From Stagonosporopsis chrysanthemi (taxonomy: Eukaryota > Ascomycota > Dothideomycetes > Pleosporales > Didymellaceae), in contig JAFISE010000124.1 in the NCBI GenBank assembly GCA_022560025.1, forward strand, positions 1 to 64,000: a stretch of DNA of 64,000 nucleotides, in the 5' to 3' direction. Position 1 is the stretch's first letter, and every line of letters begins with the position of its first letter. The position numbers were made by a program, and so were the translations under genes. A model generated the notes under the pieces. It saw only the letters and a program-made list of their open reading frames with translations, had not been told where the DNA came from and made no database searches. Shown here in pieces: positions 55,721 through 64,000 of the stretch.

Positions 55721-57531
55721 GCTCTTATAGCTGCATGAGCTGTTCAATCTGATGCGATCTTCGTCCGTGACACTAGCTCATGACCAAAATTCATTGCAGA
55801 TTGTGGTCTAGTTCGCCCCTGTGGTGTCCAGAAGAGTACTGAATGACATTTTGCAGCATGGATCCATGTTCAATAACCTTCCATGGAAGAATGCTCTCGA
55901 TAAGGCCTTCAGCGGAGCATTAAGAGCACAATCTGGGTAAATATCTTACCCTGACAGGGCACAACAGATCTTGCATTCCCAGAATTGCACAAGTGCAATA
56001 AAGCAGCTGGGAAGCATGTGTCCATCCGTTTATAACTGATCAACTGGCGAGTATTCACAGTCTCATTCAAACTGCATGTATCGTGATGCTAAGCTTCTCG
56101 ATAGAGACCAACAATATGGATTTCCCAGAGTGGACAGCGCTTAACCACTCCCTAGAAACCACTCATTCCATTGAACGCTTAACGAGATGCGGTGTGAACA
56201 ATGCCAACCATTTCGAACAATGCTATTGTGAAGCGTAGTGGTACAGTCAATAGGGATACAGGTATGCAAGGGAGATCAGTGACACGGAATGAACTTTGTT
56301 CTCAGTCTTCGTGCGAGAGGTACCAACACGATTCGTCCGGCAAGTGCATCTTGGAGCAATACGCCATGCATCAAATAGCGGCGTTTAGGCACTTCATAGT
56401 GTAATGGGATTTTCTCTCAGAAGAGTGCTGTGTAAGGTAAAGCACTAGTAATTGCGATGCCCATAAGCCCTCCCTTGGAAGTTGCATGCAAGGGAGACCG
56501 CTGGCTTCACAATGGATTATAGTTTACTATCAACTTTAACCGAATCCCTGGCCACAGGATGATTGGATTGCCACCATGTTGCATCATAGGCCTTTCACAC
56601 AGGCTCCCTTGGGTTTATGAGCTGTCAGAGATCTCGGTAGATTGTACATCAATTGGGAGTAGCCCCAGCAGACGTGAGCAGATGAATTCTTCACGAAATA
56701 TGTACGAATAATGCAGATCGCCCTTCGAATGCGGGCCCATTTCATTCAATAGCAACGTATCAAATCTGATTATATGTAAAGAGTCGTACTATTGCCTAAC
56801 AGCTGAGCAATGCATAAGTCACGACCATGGAGCACTGAAATTGGAGGATCTCAATCTCATCTCACGAGAGTGGAGGCTTTTTGAGGTAGAGACCTTGTCC
56901 TGCGTGATAAGTCATCAAATATGTACATGTAACGTGCATGAAGACGAACATATGGATTGCCGAAGATGAGCTGGTCACATATAGATCACTATATGTCTGA
57001 TTTATGATAACCTAAGTCATTACCCTACGGCACTTTGGTTTAGTTTGGTTTGATTTTAATTAACGTCGCGGAGCGAGCTTCTAACTACACAGACCTCCCA
57101 TGGGGTATCGGTGCTTACTGAAATATATGGACCCCCCTTGATCTGCTAAACTACGTCAAGGGCTGCTCCTGATTGGCTGACCACAGATTGCAACCAATCA
57201 TAAGTAAGAAATAGCCTAGCGTACCGGACTTAGGGGGGTCCGCACATTTCCACAACCATTATATAGACGACGTGCGGAGCACCCTACGGCACTTGATTCC
57301 GTGCCATCAACGCAACTGGCTGACATTTTATCATAATCAGAGCTCTGTTATCCCAGCAGCAATGTCCAATTTTATCGCATTGCTGATTATTTGCTCGCTT
57401 CTAATTTGGAAAATGATACACCTGAGGCAGACTGAGCGGCCGTAGACTGAGTAGATATTGTGCACTACCGCGCTCCAATATGCAAATATCAGCTTCAGAA
57501 GTAGTATGATGCGAAGATGGAACCCTTTGAT
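55721..57531. other. 1.8-kb AT-rich gene-free region
   Basis: No gene supported; a 67-codon frame at 56201-56404 has no motif. Inverted and direct short repeats cluster at 57022-57294. Confidence 0.5.
57022..57294. repeat. Candidate small non-autonomous repeat element
   Basis: ACCCTACGGCACTT occurs at 57022-57035 and again at 57281-57294. Inside, GGACCCCCCT (57129-57138) and its reverse complement (57232-57241) bracket 93 bases that contain a further TGATTGG..CCAATCA inverted pair. The nested arrangement suggests a degraded mobile element. I cannot assign a family. Confidence 0.4.
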
Positions 57532-57837
57532 CTACGTTGAGGTCGTCTGAGCTAAGAGAATGTTGACAGTAGCTCTGTATATCCGTTGGTCTTGCATAGG
57601 CTTCCGAGCTCCCAAGACCACAAAGTTGTAGGCTCCACCCGTATTAGAAACCCATCCATCGACCGACCCAGTGGCCAATGATTCAACGCCGATGGGCACC
57701 AGCATCAGTCGAGTCATGGCGGCACAGACAACCTTGTACTGTCTGTCGTGACAGCAGATCTCATTTTCGTTGCCAGCGAAGATGAGACACCTTCCGGGCC
57801 AGTCTTGAAAATGGGGGATGATGGTTGAGGTAGTCAT
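57532..57837 (-). CDS. Small hypothetical protein, 101 aa
   Basis: Uninterrupted frame from ATG at 57837 to a stop at 57532, MTTSTIIPHFQDWPGRCLIF at the N-terminus, with a cysteine-containing middle (EICCHDRQYKVVCAAM) and a hydrophobic-basic end. I do not recognise it. No signal peptide is seen. It stands alone in AT-rich DNA and may be a chance frame or an unshared small gene. Confidence 0.35.
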   Translation of the reverse strand: MTTSTIIPHFQDWPGRCLIFAGNENEICCHDRQYKVVCAAMTRLMLVPIGVESLATGSVDGWVSNTGGAYNFVVLGARKPMQDQRIYRATVNILLAQTTST

Positions 57838-58141
57838 CTTGTCAGAATGAGTTGAATGGTGGTGAATAACAATATGACTTGTTTATTCAGCAAAGACATA
57901 ACTTGATAACTGCTTCAGAGATCCACGACCTTCAACCCTATCGCTTGGCATGGCCCATCTTCGGTATCAATCTTGGTCCGAAAGTGTCCTCAGAACCATC
58001 GTTGTGAACGTCTCACTTTGCAGCAAGTTTCAGTGCCAAGACGTTTTTTCCCCATGAATTTCAAGCATTTCCAGAGAGCCAGCACCACACCATTCCACAC
58101 TCTGTGTGTCAGTGATCCTCTACAACGATCAAACGTCTTTC

Positions 58142-59864
58142 TTAAGACACGACAGATAGGGCCCCTAAAGTAACGTTCGCACACAGCCCATTGTACTTCT
58201 CGGGCTTAGCAAATGTCACCTTGGGGTGATTTCCGACAGCCAATTCTATTAAGCTCTCCGTTCCTGTATCATAGCGAGGCCATCCAAGTCTTGTAAGACC
58301 ACTTTTCGGGTCCTCGACGAAAGCAGCGAGTGCGACTTGGAAGAGCTTGACTGTTTCTTTTTGCGCTGACGTCTGCGGAAGACCACTAGCATCCTCAGAA
58401 CCCCCAAGAATCATGTGCAGCTCGGTACCATGATAAGCGCCGCTCGAAGGATACAGGAGAGTGTTGTCCCAGTCGCCAAAATAACGATAGACCCATGTCG
58501 GGACTTTAGCATTGACTCGCTGTTGCGCCCCATAGGCAGTTGGACATACGAATGACTCAAGTAACAGCTGCGCTCCTTGTGCCTGAGTGACGTTTCGTCC
58601 TTGAGCGAAAGCTGGAATGACATAGTAGCCTTGTTCAAAGTTGTTGTATCCGTGCAGATAGGGAATCTTCGCAAAGCTTCCAGAAGCAGACAAGGAGAGA
58701 TAATCGGCGAACACAGTCTGGTTGTCAACCATGGGGTAGAAAGGTGGAGTCGAGCGGACAGGGCTCCCCCCCGGGCTAGGAGCGATCTTGGCAGCGGCTG
58801 CAGAGATGGCCTCAAAAGATAGCTTGCGCATGCAGCTGACTGTATCGGAAGAGGAGGAGCTTCCGCAACCCAGAGAGACGGACAGGGTGTACCAATTCGA
58901 AATTTGTTTCTGCAGCGTGTTCATCGGGAAGCTGAATGCGTTACCAGAAGTGGAAACCAGGCCGTGAACGATCGGGTTTTGCCGGTATGCGTATGACCAC
59001 CAGTCTACGGCTACTCCTCCAGACGATTGTCCACCGATGACAATCTTCTTGGGGTTGCCTCCAAAGCCCCTGATATTCTTCTGGATCCATTCTACAGCAA
59101 CGCGTTGGTCACGCAAACCAAGGTTGCTGTCAAGGCCAGGAGCGCCTGGGAATCCGAACACATTCAGACGATAGTTGACTGACACAACAATTATATCTTC
59201 TGCGTTAGCAAGATACTGCCCGTGAGCAAATGACGTGTTTGTGTTGCCGCCAGCGAAGCCTGGTATCGAGGGTCAGAGTTACGAAGGATAGGGATGTGAA
59301 CGTGCAAAGATGAACCTACGCCCTCCGTGGAACAATACGAAAACAGGTTTGCCAGACGTGTAGGACTTCGCCGTGGGCTTAGACCAGATATTCAACGTGA
59401 GACAGTCTTCGCTCCGTTGCGTTCCAGCGGAGCCTGTGAAGTACGACAGTATTCTGCGCGCTTGAGACGTGAACCCTGGAAATGCAGGCTGGACAGCCAG
59501 TTGTGAAGGGCAATCGCTGTGATTGGTCAGACAAGCTTATCGTGACTCGGCACATACGCACTATCCCTACGATTGAAATCAGTCCAGGCGTGGCGTGTTG
59601 CAGTCTAGCTCATACAAAATTTTGTGCGATGTACGAACCATTGGCCCTATACTTCTGCGGCTGTGCAAAGCGCAGCTCTCCAAGTGGTGGTTGTGCATAC
59701 GGAATTCCAAGGTACTCCCAAACTGCTTCGGCCTTCGCTGAGCGATGACCCGTGATCCTCCCGTTTTCGGTCTCAACCGTCTCAAATGACGCGTCCGGAA
59801 TGGCATGTGTCTGAGTCAAAGCGCTCAGACAAATTGTAATTACTGTCGTCGTGAAGCCGCGCAT
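58142..59864 (-). CDS. Secreted type-B carboxylesterase/lipase, 514 aa
   Basis: Exons 59635-59864, 59320-59516 and 58142-59259. Signal peptide MRGFTTTVITICLSALTQTHA, then YLGIPYAQPPLGELRFAQPQ, the EDCLTLNIW block with its disulphide cysteine, the oxyanion HGGRFAGGN, and the nucleophile elbow IVIGGQSSGG with the active serine. The C-terminal YHGTELHMILGG carries the probable catalytic histidine. The family hydrolyses carboxylic esters (cholinesterase/lipase/feruloyl or other esterases), here outside the cell. Introns are canonical except for a plain GTACAT donor in intron 1, which I chose because it keeps frame into SDCPSQLAV. It is divergent to the GH43 gene, with about 800 bp between, so co-expression on plant polymers is plausible. 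Confidence 0.88.
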
Positions 59865-60665
59865 CTTGCTCCTGCTGCAGGTGTGAAAATGCACGCGAGG
59901 GAGGAGGAAAGAACAACAGCCTTGACCACAGGGCACCCATAGCCTTATATTCGCTCAGCCGTGCTCGTCAGCGAATCTGGACCACCCACTATTTTCCAGG
60001 GCTGACGCCTCTCCCGTAGCCTGCCCGACTCAACATTAAGAATCAAACGGTGCGTCCACGGATCGTTGGCGGGTGGCTCGTTACTTTGTTATTGCTGTTC
60101 GAGTCTGACGACGTCGCAAAAATGTCGCTGCGCACGCCGACAGCCCTTCACCGCCCCATCACAAGACCAGGTGGTGTTCCTTGGCACGTCTGCGTTTTGT
60201 GGCTTCTCCGCAGGCTATTTTTCTAAATCCGCATTACGGTCATCGGACTGATACCGAACGAAGACTCCTAGCCTCGGGATCGCCCAGTAGCGGAGCTTGG
60301 CCTCCCCGCATGCACATTGACGCATGCTACCTATGATTGGCGGTAGTGCTGCCAGTAGGTTCATGGTACCTGCTCAGCATGTCTTGGTTACTCTCAACGT
60401 TGGTCAGCCAAGGACAGCGCGGTATAAAAATGATTAAACAATCGGCGTGTCCGCCGGCGCATCCGCCGAAGCTGGTTTCGAGCCATGTCACTCCGCCCAC
60501 GATGAGACCGGTCATGATGCTGCGGGTATGCGGAGGCGCATCTCCAACTTGGCGGCTAAGAGTCTGCCGCCGATGAAGTATAAAGATAGTCTGCGTCTCT
60601 TGAATGGACCGCAATCTTTCACTTCACAGGTTGCCCGCTCCACACACTTGAAAGTACAGATTGAG
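59865..60665. promoter_or_regulatory. Divergent promoter region, carboxylesterase/GH43
   Basis: No gene within. A TATAAA box lies at 60579-60584, 82-87 bp upstream of the GH43 ATG, and GGCTAAG at 60554-60560 matches the relaxed XlnR/XYR1 core GGCTAR. Several CCG/CGG triplets lie around 60451-60475. Regulation by these factors is inferred. Confidence 0.4.
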
Positions 60666-61747
60666 ATGTTCTTCTCGCGCATCGTTTGCGCCTCACTAGG
60701 CCTCTGTAGCTTACTCGGCTCCGCAGTAGCCTACACCAATCCTATTCGGAACCCAGGAGGTGTAAGCAGGCCCCGAACACGTCAGCTTGATATAGAGTGA
60801 CACAACGCAGGGCGATCCGCAGATCTCATGGTTTGATGGCTACTACTACTTGATCTCAACCGAGTGGACCAATCTGCAGCTCTCACGTGCTACCACCATT
60901 GAGGGACTCAAGACCGCGACACCAAAGGTCATCTACGAAGACTCCACCCCGAACCGATGCTGTAGCGTCTGGGCACCTGAGATTCACTACTTTGATGGCA
61001 TATGGTACCTCTACTACACAGCTGGCAATGCGAACAACTTGGACGACCAGCGCATGCACGCACTGAAGGGTAACATCAACCTGCAGCTTTACCTTGCGTA
61101 CGCACACTGACAACAATACAGGCGGTGCTTCTCCCTGGGACACATGGAGTTATGCCAACCAAGTCACAGACGACTGGTCTCTTGACGGCACAGTTGTCCG
61201 CTTTAATGAGTGGGGCAACTACTTCGTCTACTCCTGCATGACCGGTGTACCTAACCAGTCTACCTGTGTTCGAAAACTCAACGATGATTTTATCTCCGCT
61301 AGTTCCAACATCACCATCATTTCTCGGCCTGACCAGCCATGGGAGCAGTCCGAAGTGCCTGTGCAAGAAGGCCAGTACGGACTCTACTTCGGAGGAAAGA
61401 CATACATCGCGTACTCGGCGAACTACTGCTGGACTCCGGACTATTGCGTTGCACTACTCGAATGGGATGGTGTAAGCAATCCTGCGACTGCAGCTGCATG
61501 GAAGAAGAGTGATGGATGCGGGCTGACACAAGCAAACGGAAATTTCGGTACAGGGCACAACAGCTTCTTCACCAGTCCCGATGGCAGCACCACATATATC
61601 ACGTACCACGCTACCTCAATCGCCGGGGGCGCGTGTGATGACAATCGGTATATCATGGTTCAGCCAATCAGCGCCAGAGAGGATGGTAGCCCAGACTTCG
61701 GTGTACCTCAGGTCTTTGGGACGGAGTATCCTGAGCCCAGTTCTTGA
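60666..61747 (+). CDS. Secreted GH43 family glycosidase, 326 aa
   Basis: Exons 60666-60761, 60811-61069 and 61122-61747, joined at GGT|GTAAGC..CGCAG and AAGG|GTAAC..TACAG. Signal peptide MFFSRIVCASLGLCSLLGSAVA, then NPIRNPGGGDPQISWFDGYY, in which the GDP aspartate is the catalytic base position of GH43, SVWAPEIHYFDGIWYLYYTA with the transition-state aspartate region, and later YCWTPDYC and TGHNSFFTSPDG. GH43 enzymes cleave arabinan, xylan side chains or galactan; I cannot decide between alpha-L-arabinofuranosidase and related activities. Only the five-bladed propeller is present, with no carbohydrate-binding module. Confidence 0.88.
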
Positions 61748-62300
61748 TCACCTGTAGTGTTGGCCCCTGATATATAACAGCCAGGCAGTCGCGTATCCCA
61801 CCTCAAAATCGCATGCATACCACGAAAAACAAGGGCTTATTCTCTGGAAGCCCCCTGCAAATCGCTTAACAACAGTGGAGGAATAAGTGGCTTGACTACT
61901 GGCCAGCTTTCCGGTCAAGTACGTCATACTTTCTACCTATATGCAGTGTATCTGTTGAGTATTAAAGCATCCAATCAAGAACATGAAGAGGTGTATCGTC
62001 AAGATCAAATACAACATCCTGAAAGATCACTAATGTGTTGTGTTCTCTCTTGCTACAAGGCTTTTGAACCAAAGAAGCGAAGTCAGATTTACGAGGCATC
62101 TCCTGGATCCTCGAGAACACTCTCTGTAGAGCCACTCTACACCCTCGGAAAGGATCGCTCGAGTCTTCGTGCGCCTGGAAGACCATTGGTGCCTTTTTCA
62201 AGCGGCATGAGCCGCCGAGTGTAGGAATACACCTGATTACAGGACGGATACAACAATAACCATGGCGGCAATGTAGGCATACAAACGCGATACCGCCAAG
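61748..62300. other. Gene-free stretch
   Basis: No coding region that I can support between the GH43 gene and the regulator relic. Confidence 0.4.
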
Positions 62301-63130
62301 GTGGTAATACGCCAACACTTTCTACTTGATCTGACTGACGGACAAGACCACTCCTTGCGCTACTGCAACGCACGCTGATGCGCATTGCTCAATCCAAGGG
62401 TTAGTTAGATTACCGCATGGACGGCTTTCGGGCCAGTGACATACCAGCATCGTACAAGCATTGGCCTGAAAATTATAATTCATGTACAAAGGTCTGTCAG
62501 CAAGGCAAATTTCAAAAGCACACATTCTAGGGTGCTCATACCGTAGATGAAGAATAGTGGATTGTCTTGTGCGCGTGTCATCCTGGAGGCGCCTGGAGCC
62601 CTCGAATTTTAGATCTGTGGGCCAGGAGTCCCAAATTTGGATCATGAGAGCCATTTTCTTCTCTGTTGAAGTTGAATTAATCACACCAAATAGTTTGCTC
62701 TAACATGGAGGGGCCTTGATGGCAGAGAGTCCTATTAGACTACATGGTCGATGATCTCGTATAGTTCCAATAATTGTACCACAAAATCTTCATTTGCGAG
62801 CTATGCAAACTTGTCTGGCTGTAATCGTACACGATGCTGTACGAAACCAGTGCTCTCAGCAATCACAGTAGTTAGCTCATAAGATAGAGATAACATGCTA
62901 AGGCAGATCTGCGTGCTCTACCCCCCGAAGACCACTAATAATGTACTTTTCCATGATAATGCACAACCGCCAGACCAGCCAATTGAGCGCCAACGTTTGT
63001 TCATATAATAGATCTGTCCAGTTTTGTGAAGGTAGAGGCCGCCTTCCTCAGCAATCCTTACAGCAGACCCAACAACCATCCAAATCTGATAGGGATTGTT
63101 CATGAACTACGGATGTTGGCTCATCAGCAG
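62301..63130 (-). pseudogene. Relic of a fungal-specific transcription factor domain
   Basis: On the minus strand around 63100-62990, NPYQIWMVVGSAVRIAEEGG resembles the fungal_trans region of Zn2Cys6 factors (typically xxWxxxGxAxRxAxxxGLH). Further downstream on the same strand, STILHLRYEHPRMCAF and WIEQCASACVAVAQGVV resemble its later helices. Frames change and stops intervene, and no zinc cluster is found. I infer a decayed regulator gene. The similarity is moderate and the borders are vague. Confidence 0.4.
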
Positions 63131-63544
63131 CAGGCATTGTACTATGTCAACGAATCACGCTTCCCAGAGTAGCAGATGCAGCAGATTTCGTCCTCTCTGG
63201 CAATACTTGCCGCTCATCTGCTCCCTCTGATATCGATTAAGTGTTGCCTGGATCGAGCGGACAGCGCAGATATAGCAGTGAAATTGCTCACGAGGATTCG
63301 CTCTTCAGTATCAGCCAAGATGCCCAGAAGAAGGTATCGTAAGCATGCACGAACCAAGGCAATAGCCAACATGTCCTAACACTTGTGCAGATCGGCCAAT
63401 ATGAGCCTGTTAAAGCCTGTTCTGTAATTGGTGCATGGAACGGCCCGTGATTTTCTCCGCTATCAAATTGCTGCGGCTATAACGATTAGGTGCACTGTGA
63501 ACTATGAATGACCAGAAACGAGCCCTGACAGAAAACTGTAACAA

Positions 63545-63950
63545 GATTAGTATGTCAAGGAAGCTGGCTTCCCACCTAAGGTGATTGATATATCATTACT
63601 GGCGCTAGAAGAGTCGGTGCTGCGTTGGCTATTTATGTGGGCATTAACAGCATCTCTCTTACTGGATTTGCTGGTGCTGGAAGGAAGTTGCAAGAGCTTA
63701 TTTCCAATGGTAAGTTCTTTGCTGTGCCTCGAACGATCAACGATTATTTACTTTGCTCGTAGCAACCTCAAGCATGGAAATCTGGAGCTGGGTGGTAGGT
63801 CACCAAATATTGTCTTTCCTGATGCCGACATCGAAAATGTTGTCACACCATTCAAGCTAAGGGTTTTTCCTTGAGTCGGGTCAGGTCTGTATTGCTATGT
63901 CACGCTTGTTTTTCCACGAGGAGTCCAACGATCTGAAGTCGGATTTTTAG
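63545..63950 (+). pseudogene. Relic of an aldehyde dehydrogenase gene
   Basis: Pieces of the aldehyde dehydrogenase fold lie in order but in different frames: YVKEAGFPPKVIDI, ITGARRVGAALA with SISLTGFAGAGRKLQELI, NLELGGRSPNIVFPDADIEN, and FFLESGQVCIAMSRLFFHEE with the catalytic cysteine. The first change of frame is near 63590 and another near 63760, where an intron-like GTAAGT..CGTAG fails to keep frame. The N-terminal half is missing and the rest of the C-terminus would lie to the right. Probably a decayed gene, possibly extending beyond the window. Confidence 0.6.
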
Positions 63951-64000
63951 GTCAGCGCAGTGCTTTAGACCTTCCCAGTCAAAGTCCATGATTTCTTGAT

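Noticed and set aside
56201..56404. 67-codon frame as a possible small secreted protein
   Set aside because: No signal peptide and no support from composition or neighbours.
1..64000. tRNA and rRNA genes
   Set aside because: I looked for T-loop and anticodon-arm patterns by eye and found none convincing; a covariance-model scan would be needed to exclude them.

Overview
The window is nuclear DNA of a filamentous ascomycete. Genes have short introns (about 45-220 nt) with GT..AG ends and CTAAC/CTGAC-type branch points. The families are typical of fungi, above all of Dothideomycetes: 2EXR ('LRLPxELRN') proteins, a DUF7918-like protein, a HET-domain protein, a DUF1996 secreted protein, a fungal rhodopsin-like seven-helix protein and a CorA-like giant protein. 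Pleosporales is my best guess; I cannot name a species from sequence alone. Exon structures are my own reading of frame, splice signals and family similarity.

Layout. 1-3 kb holds several 2EXR family copies in different states of decay. 3.8-11 kb is conserved core: LST8 (TOR complex subunit, minus), a peroxisomal acyl-CoA oxidase (minus) and a PP2C phosphatase (plus). 11-13.6 kb is low-complexity, with minisatellites and an assembly gap. 13.6-17.5 kb has a broken DUF7918-like gene, an intact peroxisomal FMN 2-hydroxyacid oxidase and a 2EXR gene with one stop. 17.7-26.7 kb has a second acyl-CoA oxidase, a BAHD/trichothecene-type acyltransferase and a peroxisomal acyl-CoA synthetase. 27-32 kb has an HEXXH protein gene with two internal stops, a dienelactone hydrolase and a GH71 glucanase. 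32-42 kb has a HET protein, a Zn2Cys6 factor, a peroxisomal enoyl-CoA hydratase, a DUF1996 protein and a Baeyer-Villiger-type monooxygenase. 44-54 kb has the CorA-like giant protein, a rhodopsin-like membrane protein and a P450 gene with two internal stops. 54-64 kb has a WSC/PAN-like secreted protein, a carboxylesterase and GH43 enzyme pair transcribed divergently, and relics of a transcription factor and an aldehyde dehydrogenase.

How genes may work together. Five proteins end in a peroxisome-targeting tripeptide (SKL, SKL, AKL, AKL, AKI): two acyl-CoA oxidases, a hydroxyacid oxidase, an acyl-CoA synthetase and an enoyl-CoA hydratase. With the acyltransferase, hydrolase, monooxygenase and a Zn2Cys6 regulator nearby, they could form a peroxisomal beta-oxidation-type pathway that activates, shortens and esterifies an acyl chain. 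Three of these genes carry a CCTCGG/CCGAGG motif within 200 bp of the start, matching the known fatty-acid response element of filamentous fungi. The right half is more degraded, and every isolated nonsense codon I found could have arisen by a single C-to-T change.
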